This document shows positions 10,327 through 19,536 of a DNA stretch of 49,653 nucleotides, piece by piece. A model generated the notes under the pieces. That model did no database searches. It saw nothing but the letters and a program-made list of their open reading frames with translations, and was not told where the DNA came from. The translations under genes were made by a program, and so were the position numbers. The first letter of the stretch is position 1; every line of letters starts with the position of its first letter. The DNA is from Anoxybacillus mongoliensis (GTDB lineage: Bacteria > Bacillota > Bacilli > Bacillales > Anoxybacillaceae): the NCBI RefSeq assembly GCF_014201515.1, contig NZ_JACHEQ010000018.1, positions 1-49,653 on the forward strand, read 5' to 3'.

Positions 10327-12210
10327 TTATTCTTCTTTTTTCGTTTGAATATTTACTTTTACTTCTTCTTGTTTGTTGTCATTCCGACTTGGTAACGTAC
10401 CATGTTCAAACAAATGTTTAATTTGTTCGGCATCGAGTGTTTCCACTTCAAGCAACGTATTGGCAATCAATTCTAATTTATCGCGGTTTTCTGTTAGTAA
10501 ACGTCTTGCTTTTTCGTAACATTCTTTAATAATGCGTTGCATCTCAAGATCAATTTCATATGCGATTTGGTCGCTGTAATTTTGTTCATTATGCAAATCT
10601 CGACCTAAAAACACTTGACCATGGGACTGACCAAACTGCATTGGTCCAAGCTTATCACTCATTCCAAACTCTGTAACCATGCGTCGGGCAATACTTGTTG
10701 CGCGTTGGAAGTCATTATGCGCTCCTGTACTTACTTCGCCAAATACGATTTCCTCAGCCACACGTCCGCCAAGAAGCCCTGTAATTTTATCAAGCAACTC
10801 TGGTTTCGTCATAAAATAACGGTCTTCTTTCGGTAACATGACCGCATATCCACCAGCTTGACCACGTGGCACAATCGTTACTTTATGGACCATTTCCGCA
10901 TCCGCAAGCACCATACCAATGACAGTATGACCCGCTTCATGATAAGCGACAATTTTTCGCTCTTTTTCAGAAATAACGCGACTTTTCTTAGCAGGACCAG
11001 CAATGACGCGATCCGTTGCTTCATCAATATCGCTCATATCAATTTTTTTCTTGTTGCGCCGAGCAGCAACAAGCGCAGCCTCATTCAATAAGTTTTCTAA
11101 ATCCGCACCAGAAAAACCAGGCGTGCGCATCGCAATCGCTTTTAAATCTACTGACTCATCGAGCGGCTTGTTGCGTGCATGCACACGAAGAACAGCTTCG
11201 CGACCTTTCACATCTGGACGGTCAACTGTAATTTGTCGGTCAAAACGACCTGGACGTAAAAGGGCAGGGTCTAAGATGTCAGGACGGTTTGTCGCAGCGA
11301 TAATGATAATTCCTTCGTTTCCGCTGAATCCATCCATTTCAACGAGCAATTGGTTTAAGGTTTGCTCTCGTTCATCGTGTCCTCCACCTAAACCAGCACC
11401 ACGTTGACGTCCAACCGCATCAATTTCATCAATAAAAATAATACAAGGAGCATTTTTCTTCGCTGTTTCAAATAAATCACGTACACGCGAAGCACCAACA
11501 CCGACAAACATTTCAACAAAATCTGAACCGCTGATGGAGAAAAACGGAACACCAGCTTCTCCAGCAACCGCCCTCGCTAGTAACGTTTTTCCCGTTCCAG
11601 GTGGTCCGACGAGAAGAACACCTTTTGGAATGCGAGCTCCGAGTTCGACAAACTTACGAGGATCTTTTAGAAACTCGACAATTTCAACAAGTTCTTGTTT
11701 TTCTTCATCCGCACCAGCAACGTCTTTAAAGCGAACACGTTTCTTATCTTCGTTATACAATTTCGCACGGCTTTTGCCAAAATTCATGACCCGACTGCCG
11801 CCGCCTTGCGCTTGGTTTAGTAAAAAGAAGAACAAAATAAAAATGATGATAAACGGAATAATGGACGTAAAAAACGTCACCCATCCGCTCGTTTCATCCG
11901 CAGGCAACACTTCTACTTTTGCCTGTTTTGCCGCTTCATCAATTCGTTGAAGGACTTGCGGGCTGTTGGCTACGTAAGTTGTAAAAAACTGTCCTTCTGC
12001 GTACGTTTTGAGTTGTCCACGAATTTCATAAACTCCTCGCTCTGGCTTCAACGAGACATACTTTACATCACCGTTTTCTAGATGAGTAATGAATGCATCG
12101 TACGTCATCCTCTCCGCTCGTTGATTGCCGCCATTCAAAAAGCTAACAACACCAATGACGACAAGAAAAATAAGCAAGTAAAAGATTGTATTACGGAAAA
12201 TGCGGTTCAT
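10327..12210 (-). CDS. ftsH: ATP-dependent membrane zinc metalloprotease FtsH
   Basis: Membrane-anchored AAA protease for quality control and regulated proteolysis; in Bacillus it is needed for efficient sporulation and stress survival. The 627-residue protein has two membrane segments (about 8-26 and 111-131) flanking an extracytoplasmic domain. Then come Walker A GPPGTGKT (202-209), Walker B IIFIDEID (257-264), the second region of homology around [18 protein letters not shown], and the zinc site HEAGH (424-428). The C-terminal tail is charged. ATG follows GGAGGAGGTAGGAG. The 86-bp gap to hprT has no promoter I could assign with confidence. Confidence 0.98.
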   Translation of the reverse strand: MNRIFRNTIFYLLIFLVVIGVVSFLNGGNQRAERMTYDAFITHLENGDVKYVSLKPERGVYEIRGQLKTYAEGQFFTTYVANSPQVLQRIDEAAKQAKVEVLPADETSGWVTFFTSIIPFIIIFILFFFLLNQAQGGGSRVMNFGKSRAKLYNEDKKRVRFKDVAGADEEKQELVEIVEFLKDPRKFVELGARIPKGVLLVGPPGTGKTLLARAVAGEAGVPFFSISGSDFVEMFVGVGASRVRDLFETAKKNAPCIIFIDEIDAVGRQRGAGLGGGHDEREQTLNQLLVEMDGFSGNEGIIIIAATNRPDILDPALLRPGRFDRQITVDRPDVKGREAVLRVHARNKPLDESVDLKAIAMRTPGFSGADLENLLNEAALVAARRNKKKIDMSDIDEATDRVIAGPAKKSRVISEKERKIVAYHEAGHTVIGMVLADAEMVHKVTIVPRGQAGGYAVMLPKEDRYFMTKPELLDKITGLLGGRVAEEIVFGEVSTGAHNDFQRATSIARRMVTEFGMSDKLGPMQFGQSHGQVFLGRDLHNEQNYSDQIAYEIDLEMQRIIKECYEKARRLLTENRDKLELIANTLLEVETLDAEQIKHLFEHGTLPSRNDNKQEEVKVNIQTKKEE

Positions 12211-12296
12211 CTCCTACCTCCTCCCACACTTAAAACACGCTATAGTCAATAGTATCATAGAAAAACGTTCCAAAACAAACGATGTGCATGAAAAAA

Positions 12297-12842
12297 TTAT
12301 TTGCTGTACACTTCTGGTTTTAACACACCGATGTACGGAAGATTTCGGTATTTCTCACAATAGTCTAACCCATAACCGACAACGAATTCATCCGGAACGA
12401 TAAAACCGACATAGTCTGCCTCAATATTCGCTTTTCGACCAGACGGTTTATCAAGCAAAGTTACAATTTTAATCGATTTTGCTTTGCGATAACGGAATAA
12501 ATCCGCTAAATAGCTTAACGTTAAGCCGCTATCAATAATATCTTCAATAATGAGTACGTCGCGACCTTCAACGGATGTGTTTAAATCTTTTAAAATTTTG
12601 ACTTCTCCTGATGATACCGTTGCATTTCCATAGCTTGATACATCCATGAAATCAATTTCTAAATATGTATCTACATGCTTAATTAAATCTGCCATAAACG
12701 GCATTGCGCCTTTTAGTACGCCAACCGCAAGTGGAAAACGCCCTTCATATTCTTTCGTCAATAATGCTCCCAACTCTTTTACCTTTTGTTGAATTTGTTC
12801 TTCTGTAATTAAAACTTTTTCCATATCTTGATGCATACCCAT
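12297..12842 (-). CDS. hprT: Hypoxanthine-guanine phosphoribosyltransferase
   Basis: Purine salvage: makes IMP/GMP from hypoxanthine/guanine and PRPP. The 181-residue type I PRTase has the PRPP loop [17 protein letters not shown] and the flexible-loop segment [15 protein letters not shown]. In B. subtilis HprT also works with TilS and influences ftsH expression, matching the order tilS-hprT-ftsH here. ATG 12842 follows GGAGGAAAG at ideal spacing; an upstream in-frame ATG 24 nt earlier lacks a site. Confidence 0.96.
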   Translation of the reverse strand: MGMHQDMEKVLITEEQIQQKVKELGALLTKEYEGRFPLAVGVLKGAMPFMADLIKHVDTYLEIDFMDVSSYGNATVSSGEVKILKDLNTSVEGRDVLIIEDIIDSGLTLSYLADLFRYRKAKSIKIVTLLDKPSGRKANIEADYVGFIVPDEFVVGYGLDYCEKYRNLPYIGVLKPEVYSK

Positions 12843-12862
12843 ATTCTTTCCTCCTACATCAT

Positions 12863-14245
12863 TCATTGCTTTTTATAGTGTAATACAATATAGCGATTTT
12901 TTGTAATATTTGTTGCTGTATAAGCTGATTTTTTTACACCCGGAATCCATATAATGTTTCCGTTTGCATCTTCGACGATTGGCCATTGTGCCCGCTCGCT
13001 CGCTGGAATTTTTTCATCAATAAAAATACGCGATACTTTTTTCGGATGCTCCATTCCTTTCACTTTCATACGATCTCCATGATTTCGCGTTCGTACGCGA
13101 AGGGGTAGCCTCAACTGGTCAGCATCAAATACAACATAATCATCGCCTTCAACGAAAGGATAGTGATCAACCAACTGACTGATTAGTTGACATCCATTTG
13201 GTAATATGAGCGTATCAGGAACATGGAAAAGAAATTCATATTCACTCGTTTGTTCCTGTTGAAACGTAAATATACACACCTCATATTGACGAATAACTTT
13301 TAATCCGTTTGGAAAATGAAGCACACCTGAAGGATGTTGCCGCTTTAAAAATTGTAACGCCTGATTTATATGTATAGAAGACAATGACGATGGGACATTC
13401 CCATAAAGATAGTTTAATATTAGTTGAATCCCTCGTCTTTGTAAAGGTTTTGGCATGCTCATAAACGAAAGGATATCTATACGGACACATCCTTCTTTTT
13501 GATCGGCAACATGTTTCAACTTTTCTTTTGTCAATTGTTCTAAAAACGCTTCATCTTCGCTCATCATCTCGCTAAACTGTTGAATATGTTCATGGGCGCG
13601 AATGTTTTCCTTTTTAAGAAAAGGCAAAACGAAATGACGAAAACGGTTGCGCGTGTAATCGTCCTTTTCGTTGCTCGGATCGTGCCGAGCATGCAATCCA
13701 TTTTGTCGACAATACTGTTCAATTTGCCTTCGATCGATGCATAAAAACGGTCGAACGATATAGCCACTGCCAAACGGGCGCTTTACGGGTATCCCTGCGT
13801 ATCCTCTTGTCGTACTTCCGCGTACTAATCGCATAAGCACCGTTTCAATTTGATCATCACCGTGATGACCTAAAGCAACGTAATGCGCATGATATTTCGA
13901 CATCACTTGCTTAAAGAAAGTATAGCGACAGTCACGCGCTGCCTCTTGCACACCTTTTCCTGTTTGCTCTATATATACCGGGACGTTCAGTTGTGTTGCC
14001 TCACATATAATACTGCGTTGTTCGCAAAAATGTTTCACAAAATACATATCTTCTTCTGATTGTTTTCCTCGCAACATATGGTCGACATGTGCGGCAACAA
14101 GTTGAATATCGTAACGTTCCTTTTGGCTCCATAAAAAATGAAGCAATGCTAACGAGTCAGGACCTCCTGACACGCCAACAACAACAGTTGTACCACGCTC
14201 AAGCAATTGATGCTTTTCGATAAATTCATGCACGACTTCTAGCAT
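12863..14245 (-). CDS. tilS: tRNA(Ile)-lysidine synthase
   Basis: Changes the CAU anticodon of one tRNA-Ile to lysidine-AU so that it reads AUA; essential for decoding. The 460-residue N-type ATP pyrophosphatase has the P-loop [17 protein letters not shown] near residue 22, and further motifs [10 protein letters not shown] and [18 protein letters not shown]-terminal TilS substrate-binding and tRNA-contact domains follow. ATG is preceded by AGAGGGAGAG. It lies 20 nt upstream of hprT. Confidence 0.97.
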   Translation of the reverse strand: MLEVVHEFIEKHQLLERGTTVVVGVSGGPDSLALLHFLWSQKERYDIQLVAAHVDHMLRGKQSEEDMYFVKHFCEQRSIICEATQLNVPVYIEQTGKGVQEAARDCRYTFFKQVMSKYHAHYVALGHHGDDQIETVLMRLVRGSTTRGYAGIPVKRPFGSGYIVRPFLCIDRRQIEQYCRQNGLHARHDPSNEKDDYTRNRFRHFVLPFLKKENIRAHEHIQQFSEMMSEDEAFLEQLTKEKLKHVADQKEGCVRIDILSFMSMPKPLQRRGIQLILNYLYGNVPSSLSSIHINQALQFLKRQHPSGVLHFPNGLKVIRQYEVCIFTFQQEQTSEYEFLFHVPDTLILPNGCQLISQLVDHYPFVEGDDYVVFDADQLRLPLRVRTRNHGDRMKVKGMEHPKKVSRIFIDEKIPASERAQWPIVEDANGNIIWIPGVKKSAYTATNITKNRYIVLHYKKQ

Positions 14246-14276
14246 ACTCTCCCTCTTAGTAACGTCGTTTTTTACA

Positions 14277-14306
14277 ATCGTACCATATCTTATTGTTCAC
14301 ACTCAA
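14277..14306 (-). promoter_or_regulatory. Candidate tilS promoter (sigma-A, extended -10)
   Basis: -35 TTGAGT (14301-14306), 18-bp spacer ending TGG, -10 TACGAT (14277-14282), about 32 bp upstream of tilS. The TGn element compensates for the imperfect -10. The 133-bp prkD-tilS gap holds no obvious terminator for prkD. Confidence 0.5.
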
Positions 14307-14378
14307 AGCGAATGCAAATAAGGAACCTGTCTTTTTTTCTCCTTTTCTCCCACAAACATTTTACTCATACCGAAAAAA

Positions 14379-15320
14379 TTAAAGAATTTGAACATACAAA
14401 TAAACAACATACATAAATAAAAGGCAAACAAACAAGAACATCGTCTCTAATAAACGAAATTTTTTCTTTCCTTTTACGCGCACCGTTCTCCCTTCTCGTT
14501 TTTCTTTCTGCTCAGTTGGCTGTTGCATACATTGCAGCAAATCTTTCCTCATTTCATGGGCGCAAGTATACTTCCCATCTAATGCACGCCATAATATTTT
14601 CTCATGTTTTTTTAAATAAGGATGAGAGGAGATCATAAGCTGTAGCTGCTCCCGCCCATTTTCTTTTCTTTCAAACCGTTTGGGATAGCACATGTTCATC
14701 ATAATCATCGCAACTGCAAATAAATCATACGAAGGCTCAGCTTTTCTTGTTCCCATGCCCCAATAACCTCGATCAAAAAACTCTGTAAATTCTTTAATCG
14801 CTCGCCCACGAATTGTCGTGCCACCTACATCGATTAATCTTACTTTTGGGACCGCACCAGAAACAATTAAATTGTCTGGTTTTAAATCACCAAACACCCA
14901 TCCTTTTTCATGTAATTTATGCAAATCGCCTAGTAGCTGTAATATAATAACAATCATCCATTCTTTCCCACGTTTCTGAATAAAAGTTAACAAATCATCC
15001 CCTTCAATATATTCCATTACATAAAATGAATAAATCTTTTTTTCATGTGGATGAAGCCAATCGTCTACGTCTAATAAACAAGGCCCGAGGGCAATTCCCT
15101 GGACCTCCGAAAATCGTTTTAATACGTTTACCTCTGACATCATGGTCGTTGCTTCGTTACTTATCTTCAGCGCCACAAACGCTCGCCCTTCTTTCGCTAA
15201 ATAAACAACGCCATTCGCCCCTTTACCGAGCGGTTTTATAATTTCATAGCGACGTTTATGCCACTTCCCTTGTATAACCGTCCCCGTTCGAATGTTACAT
15301 AGATTGTTCGATGTATACAT
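14379..15320 (-). CDS. prkD: Membrane-anchored Hanks-type Ser/Thr kinase (PrkD/YabT-like)
   Basis: Protein kinase related to B. subtilis YabT, a forespore kinase linked to sporulation and DNA damage. It has a glycine loop (LGKGANGVVYLA), VAIK-like lysine (VALKIS), catalytic loop FGDLKPDN instead of the canonical HRDLKPxN, DVGG in place of DFG, and GTRKAEPSYDLFAVAMI. One hydrophobic segment sits at the very C-terminus (about the last 22 residues), giving a tail anchor without an extracellular domain. The start is uncertain: several ATG/GTG codons lie between 15320 and 15335, all inside the end of yabS. ATG 15320 has a GGTGAT site 4 nt upstream. The overlap with yabS suggests coupled translation. 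Confidence 0.9.
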   Translation of the reverse strand: MYTSNNLCNIRTGTVIQGKWHKRRYEIIKPLGKGANGVVYLAKEGRAFVALKISNEATTMMSEVNVLKRFSEVQGIALGPCLLDVDDWLHPHEKKIYSFYVMEYIEGDDLLTFIQKRGKEWMIVIILQLLGDLHKLHEKGWVFGDLKPDNLIVSGAVPKVRLIDVGGTTIRGRAIKEFTEFFDRGYWGMGTRKAEPSYDLFAVAMIMMNMCYPKRFERKENGREQLQLMISSHPYLKKHEKILWRALDGKYTCAHEMRKDLLQCMQQPTEQKEKREGRTVRVKGKKKFRLLETMFLFVCLLFMYVVYLYVQIL

Positions 15321-16038
15321 CGTCATCACCATCACGGGTAAATAAACTTTTTAATGAACGTCTTTTTTGGAATTGTTGTACCGCTTCGCGAATGGCTGGA
15401 CCGGTTGGCGTAATACCACCAGATGTTAGTTTTGGAAATACACTTGAAATTGACTCCATTTTTGGCGTCCAATCTAAAATGCGATCCACCTCTCCCTTTT
15501 TCCCGGGAAATACAAAAACAGAAAATTCATTATTTCCCAAACGAGCATTTAAACTAATAGATAAATCTAATAACGCCTCTTTTACTGTTTGTAACTTTGT
15601 CTTCATACTTCCGCTTGTGTCTACTAATATTAAAACTTGTAAGTTAACGGTTTCCCCTAATTCTTCAACAACTTCAATCACTTCCCCTCTTTTTTCTGGC
15701 GGAAGCTGATCAATTGAAGCCTGGGAGCCTAAAATTTGTTTCAATTCTTGATTAATAACACCTTGCAACGTCTGTGTCATCGCTTTTCTTGTTACCATCT
15801 GTACGGTTTGCGATAATTGTTTAGCATATACGACTTGACTAATTCCACCACCCGATTGAGCAATGCCTTCAATTTCACGTAGTCCTTGCTCATCAATAAT
15901 ATCTTGGTCAAGAACCCCGATTACATTAACTGTAATCCCTTGTTCTTTTGCTAATGCCGCCATAGCAATTGGATCCTCACCTTGATTAGAACAACCATCT
16001 GTAATTAATAAAATTTGTCGCAACGTTCCTTTTCGCAT
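15295..16038 (-). CDS. yabS: von Willebrand factor type A domain protein (YabS-like)
   Basis: Homologous to B. subtilis YabS, of unproven function. The 247-residue protein has a MIDAS metal site DTSGSMK in the middle (LQVLILVDTSGSMKTKL) and a later SGGITPTG segment. The first 100 residues also resemble the end of a vWA fold (LLITDGCSNQG), so it may hold a split or doubled vWA region. No signal peptide or membrane segment is seen. ATG 16038 follows GGAGGGG; an in-frame start 39 nt upstream lacks a site. Between spoIIE and prkD, it probably belongs to the sporulation-linked unit. Confidence 0.88.
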   Translation of the reverse strand: MRKGTLRQILLITDGCSNQGEDPIAMAALAKEQGITVNVIGVLDQDIIDEQGLREIEGIAQSGGGISQVVYAKQLSQTVQMVTRKAMTQTLQGVINQELKQILGSQASIDQLPPEKRGEVIEVVEELGETVNLQVLILVDTSGSMKTKLQTVKEALLDLSISLNARLGNNEFSVFVFPGKKGEVDRILDWTPKMESISSVFPKLTSGGITPTGPAIREAVQQFQKRRSLKSLFTRDGDDDVYIEQSM

Positions 16039-16104
16039 ACGTTCATCCCCTCCGAAAAAATAGTATATTCCCATCATCGACGCTCAGAGGGGATTTTATA
16101 CCTT

Positions 16105-18576
16105 TTATTTCATATATTGATACGCTGGAATGACTGCCCATTTCGGTGTGTTATGTTTAATACGTGCCACAACGATTGTCATATCATCTTCAATTTCCCC
16201 ACCATTAACACGGATTACTTCTTCTAAAAGCAATTCAGATACTTCTTGCGGATCATTTGTCTTTAATTCTTTAATTTTTCGTTTCATCCATACATCATGG
16301 TTCTCAATGTGGGAAACACCGTCAAAAATACCATCGCTCATCATAATAAGCAAATCGCCTGCTTTTAATTGTTCCTCAATCATCTCAAACTCTACCCCAG
16401 TAATAATTCCTATCGGCAAATTGCTCGACTCGATTTTCATGACGTTGCTTCCTCGTTTAATAAAGCTTGGCGATGAACCGACTTTTAAAAATTTTGTTGT
16501 CGCATTTTGCAAATCAACAATCGCTAAATCTAGCGTTGAAAAAATTTCTTCTGTCGTTCGCAAAGCTAAAATGGAGTTGATAGATTTAATTGCAATTCTT
16601 TCTTCAATCCCTGATTGTAAAATTTTTTGTAATAGTTTGAGCGTTTCTTTACTCTCATAATGTGCTCGTTCACCATTTCCCATCCCATCACTAATAGCTA
16701 ACGCATATTTTCCACCGCCAATTTCCATCATCGCATAACTGTCACCCGAGATAAAACCTCCGCCCTTTGCAACATATGCAACACCTGTATCAATGACAAA
16801 CGCTTTCGAAGAACTAAACGCAACACGACAATCCCCATTTGGATAGACAGAACAATCTTCTTTTTTTACAATGATTGTCTCACCTAAAATGTCAGATAGC
16901 ATCGGTGCGATAAGCTTCTCACATTCTCCCCTTCCATCGCAATATGGAATGACCATCTCAATGTCAACACTTCCTTTGTCTAAACTATAAATTTCTACAT
17001 CGTTCACATCAACACCGAATTGTTGAAGAGCGTGCAAAATTTGTTCTTCTTGCACATAATAATTTTCACGCTCTTTTTGGATTTCTTTAGCGAAATCTTC
17101 CATTACTTGCGACACACCTAATAACTGTTCGGCCACAAGCCTTCTACTTTCTTTCATTTGTTGCTTTAATTTTTTATTTGCTTTATAAAATGACACATCT
17201 TTCTCAATGATCTGAACAACTTTATTTGCTTTCACACAATGTTTATTCCATTCACGAAGCAACTTTGCGTTCGTCATTTGATCATTTTCACTCGTCTCTT
17301 GCATAATTTTCTTCATGTAATCATATGTTTTATCAAAGTGGTTCAGCCAACATTGATCTTTCTTAAAACATGTTTGACATGTTTTAGCAGCAACATCACT
17401 TAAAAAATAATCAATTTCACGTTCTTCCTCTTCTTCATGTGTTAGCACACCATATGAAGAAAAACTTTTCGATAATGCTTGAAACACATGAGAAAATTGC
17501 TCAACTCGCTGAGCGGTGACATCGCGAATTTTCCGCACATATTGTTGTTGCTCATTCGTATGTTCAACCGTTCCTGGCACATATTTGGCCATCTTGCTCG
17601 TTAACGAGTGTGGAGTCATAAGAAAAAGTAAAACGGCTAATAGCGACTCTACGATGTTGGGGACAATGTCCGCTACTCCCTGACTGTAGAGAGCAATTAA
17701 CAATGTTGCAACGACGAGACCAAACGAAACACCTAACTTCCTCCCCTCTTTCAAAAGGCCACCAAGCAACCCAGCGAACGCAAGCAAGCTCATTTGGTAT
17801 AAATTCGATACGTTCGCTAAACTTAAAATGAGACCTGTAACGACACCAACAGTTGAACCAACAGTCGCACCAGCGACAAAAGCAAACAACAACAATAAAT
17901 AGCGCGAGGCAACATGTTCTAACGAAAGATCATAAATCGACCAACCAACCATTCCGGTCAACATCGAAGAAATGAGGATGACAAAAGAAATAACTTCTTC
18001 TGGTTTTAACGTTTGTTTATACTTTTGATGATCAAACAACGGAACACTTTGCAAAAAAATGAGCGTTAAAATAGAGGCGAGACCTCCTTCAATAAACATC
18101 GTCATTCCCTCATATAGCGTCCATTCATAATCCCACGCATAAATCATACCCATTTTCGCAAAAATGGAGGCAAAAAATACGACAACAGGCAATCTTTTTG
18201 GTAGAGCATCAATCCAGAAAAACAGCCGATAGAAAATAAGAAACATCACGATCGAAGCAACGATAAATAAAGAAGTGTAAAAAGAAACGGTCAACGATCC
18301 TGCGAATAAAGCAATAAACACAAATCCTAACTTATCGCGTCGAAGTAAATAAATTGCTGCGAAAAAAGGTAAAGCAAACGGTGTCATCTTTGTTAAAATG
18401 AGAGCTCGTCCAAGTAAAAAACCGATAACTAAAAATAAAAAACCTTGTTGAAATAATAAGTGACCTAAACGAACTGCAAACCGTTGAAACCATTGCGAGA
18501 CGGTCGTTTTCGTTCCACTTAAAGGTACTTCCGCCATTTGATTGACTAACTTCCGTTCCAATCTCTCCATGTTCAT
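16105..18576 (-). CDS. spoIIE: Stage II sporulation protein E (SpoIIAA-P serine phosphatase)
   Basis: Binds the FtsZ ring at the polar septum and dephosphorylates SpoIIAA-P, releasing sigma-F in the forespore. The 823-residue protein has an N-terminal domain with about ten membrane segments (roughly residues 45-330). A central regulatory region includes a cysteine-rich patch (KTCQTCFKKDQCW). The C-terminal PP2C phosphatase shows SGDSYAMMEIGGGKYALAIS then DGMGNGERAHYES, with the metal-binding aspartates, and late GDLLIMMSDGIFDG. ATG follows AGGGGAGAGG; a second ATG two codons on is possible. Its promoter has the unusual 21-bp spacing known for B. subtilis spoIIE. Confidence 0.98.
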   Translation of the reverse strand: MNMERLERKLVNQMAEVPLSGTKTTVSQWFQRFAVRLGHLLFQQGFLFLVIGFLLGRALILTKMTPFALPFFAAIYLLRRDKLGFVFIALFAGSLTVSFYTSLFIVASIVMFLIFYRLFFWIDALPKRLPVVVFFASIFAKMGMIYAWDYEWTLYEGMTMFIEGGLASILTLIFLQSVPLFDHQKYKQTLKPEEVISFVILISSMLTGMVGWSIYDLSLEHVASRYLLLLFAFVAGATVGSTVGVVTGLILSLANVSNLYQMSLLAFAGLLGGLLKEGRKLGVSFGLVVATLLIALYSQGVADIVPNIVESLLAVLLFLMTPHSLTSKMAKYVPGTVEHTNEQQQYVRKIRDVTAQRVEQFSHVFQALSKSFSSYGVLTHEEEEEREIDYFLSDVAAKTCQTCFKKDQCWLNHFDKTYDYMKKIMQETSENDQMTNAKLLREWNKHCVKANKVVQIIEKDVSFYKANKKLKQQMKESRRLVAEQLLGVSQVMEDFAKEIQKERENYYVQEEQILHALQQFGVDVNDVEIYSLDKGSVDIEMVIPYCDGRGECEKLIAPMLSDILGETIIVKKEDCSVYPNGDCRVAFSSSKAFVIDTGVAYVAKGGGFISGDSYAMMEIGGGKYALAISDGMGNGERAHYESKETLKLLQKILQSGIEERIAIKSINSILALRTTEEIFSTLDLAIVDLQNATTKFLKVGSSPSFIKRGSNVMKIESSNLPIGIITGVEFEMIEEQLKAGDLLIMMSDGIFDGVSHIENHDVWMKRKIKELKTNDPQEVSELLLEEVIRVNGGEIEDDMTIVVARIKHNTPKWAVIPAYQYMK

Positions 18577-18613
18577 CCTCTCCCCTTTTCCATATATCCG
18601 TCTATTACTTGAT

Positions 18614-18646
18614 ATTATACAGACTGAATTATCAAAATTTTGTCAA
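18614..18646 (-). promoter_or_regulatory. spoIIE promoter, sigma-A with 21-bp spacer
   Basis: Perfect -35 TTGACA (18641-18646) and perfect -10 TATAAT (18614-18619) are separated by 21 bp instead of 17. B. subtilis spoIIE and spoIIG have this long spacing and need phosphorylated Spo0A. The -10 lies 37 bp upstream of the ATG. Confidence 0.88.
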
Positions 18647-18647
18647 A
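18639..18647 (+). promoter_or_regulatory. Spo0A box overlapping the spoIIE -35
   Basis: TTTGTCAAA fits the Spo0A box consensus TTTGTCRAA at all nine positions and covers the -35 hexamer, as expected for a Spo0A-activated promoter. Confidence 0.75.
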
Positions 18648-18672
18648 AAAAGAAGATGAATAACATAAATTT

Positions 18673-18681
18673 TTCGACGGA
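18673..18681 (-). promoter_or_regulatory. Possible second Spo0A box upstream of spoIIE
   Basis: The minus strand reads TCCGTCGAA, matching TTTGTCGAA at 7 of 9 positions, about 30 bp upstream of the -35 box. Confidence 0.45.
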
Positions 18682-18708
18682 ATACCACAAAAAATGGCTT
18701 ATATAAAC

Positions 18709-18745
18709 AAAAAAACACCAATTTCATGACGAAATTGGTGTTTTT
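18709..18745 (-). terminator. tRNA operon terminator
   Basis: A perfect 15-bp stem AAAAACACCAATTTC / GAAATTGGTGTTTTT with a 5-nt loop and T-tail, 1 bp after tRNA-Glu. Confidence 0.95.
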
Positions 18746-18746
18746 A

Positions 18747-18818
18747 TGACCCGTACGGGATTCGAACCCGTGTTACCGCCGTGAAAGGGCGGTGTCTTAA
18801 CCACTTGACCAACGGGCC
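18747..18818 (-). tRNA. tRNA-Glu (anticodon TTC)
   Basis: A 72-nt cloverleaf begins GGCCCGTTGGTCAAGTGG, with anticodon loop CTTTCAC (anticodon TTC), T-loop GGTTCGAATCC and acceptor arm GGCCCGT/ACGGGTC with discriminator A. CCA is not encoded. It is the second gene of a Met-Glu pair, the same order as the trnSL pair next to spoIIE in B. subtilis. Confidence 0.97.
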
Positions 18819-18830
18819 GTTTATGCAATT

Positions 18831-18907
18831 TGGTAGCGGCGGAGGGAATCGAACCCCCGACCTTACGGGTATGAACCGTACGCTCTAGCCAGCTGAGCTA
18901 CGCCGCC
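18831..18907 (-). tRNA. tRNA-Met (elongator type, anticodon CAT), CCA encoded
   Basis: A 77-nt cloverleaf begins GGCGGCGTAGCTCAGCTGGC, with anticodon loop TTCATAC and T-loop GGTTCGATTCC, and ends CCGCCGCTA followed by encoded CCA. The G1-U72 pair and overall sequence match B. subtilis elongator tRNA-Met rather than the initiator. CAT could in principle be an Ile2 tRNA (TilS substrate), but the body sequence argues for Met. Confidence 0.93.
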
Positions 18908-18924
18908 ACGCAACGACATTTGTA

Positions 18925-18953
18925 ATGTTACTACGTTTCTCCGATAAAGTCAA
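18925..18953 (-). promoter_or_regulatory. tRNA-Met/Glu promoter (sigma-A)
   Basis: -35 TTGACT (18948-18953), 17-bp spacer, -10 TAACAT (18925-18930), about 17 bp upstream of the tRNA-Met 5' end. Confidence 0.75.
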
Positions 18954-18976
18954 TAGTTTTTTCATAAAATCCAAAC

Positions 18977-19007
18977 GAAAAAGCATCCACTTACGAAATG
19001 GATGCTT
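18977..19007 (-). terminator. yabR terminator
   Basis: A 9-bp stem AAGCATCCA / TGGATGCTT with a 9-nt loop and a TTTTTCG tail, between the yabR stop and the tRNA promoter. Confidence 0.88.
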
Positions 19008-19041
19008 ATATAAACTGCCTCATGTCTTATTCGGCAGCAAG

Positions 19042-19446
19042 TTAACCACGTCGAGCACCACGACCTCCTCGTTTCGATTCGGTATGGCGTTTAAGGGATG
19101 CTAAACGATCTTCACTTTCTTTTAAGAAACGGCTAATTTTCTGCTCAAAGCTTTCTTTTGAAGCGCGATCTGAAGCGCGATCGTTTCCTTTATTGCGCGG
19201 ACGTGAAGCCTGTTCCTTTGCCTTTTTGATCGATAAGCCGATTTTTCCATCCTTCTCAACATTAATGACACGAACTTCGACAACATCGCCGACTTTAAGA
19301 TGTTCGTTGATGTCTTTTACGTAGCTGTCAGCTACTTCACTAATGTGCACTAAGCCTGTCGCGCCTTCTGGTAACTCAACAAACGCTCCGAATTTTGTAA
19401 TGCCCGTTACTTTTCCCTGTAACTTGCTGCCTACTTCAATTGACAT
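19042..19446 (-). CDS. yabR: S1 domain RNA-binding protein (YabR-like)
   Basis: Small cytoplasmic protein with a single S1/OB fold in residues 1-75 (GSKLQGKVTGITKFGAFVEL, then GLVHISEVADSYVKDI and KIGLSIKKA). The tail is basic and low-complexity, ending in an Arg/Gly-rich stretch suited to RNA contact. The 134-residue product starts at ATG 19446, following AAGGAGGAG at a 10-nt spacing and matching B. subtilis YabR. The open frame continues 66 nt upstream through its own promoter, so that part is not coding. The function is not established; related proteins associate with ribosomes. Confidence 0.93.
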   Translation of the reverse strand: MSIEVGSKLQGKVTGITKFGAFVELPEGATGLVHISEVADSYVKDINEHLKVGDVVEVRVINVEKDGKIGLSIKKAKEQASRPRNKGNDRASDRASKESFEQKISRFLKESEDRLASLKRHTESKRGGRGARRG

Positions 19447-19489
19447 AAAAAAAGTGCTCCTCCTTAAAATCTGAAAAATCGTTTCTTTC

Positions 19490-19519
19490 ATTATACATAA
19501 TGAAAAAAACAAGTGTCAA
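19490..19519 (-). promoter_or_regulatory. yabR promoter (sigma-A)
   Basis: Perfect -35 TTGACA (19514-19519) and perfect -10 TATAAT (19490-19495) with an 18-bp spacer, in the divIC-yabR gap. It supports an independent transcription unit for yabR. Confidence 0.88.
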
Positions 19520-19536
19520 TAAGCCTTCTGCCCATC

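Noticed and set aside
11003-11407. 134-codon plus-strand open frame opposite ftsH
   Set aside because: Composition mirrors the reverse of ftsH codons; no Shine-Dalgarno and no neighbouring promoter.
11534-11950. 138-codon plus-strand open frame opposite ftsH
   Set aside because: Antisense shadow of the strongly conserved AAA domain; no start signals or recognisable family.
12211-12296. Promoter in the hprT-ftsH gap
   Set aside because: Several partial -10 and -35 matches occur, none with correct spacing; not strong enough to report.
16130-16660. 176-codon plus-strand open frame opposite spoIIE
   Set aside because: It lies wholly antisense to the conserved phosphatase domain of spoIIE, has no ribosome site and low-complexity Ser/Ile content typical of a shadow frame.
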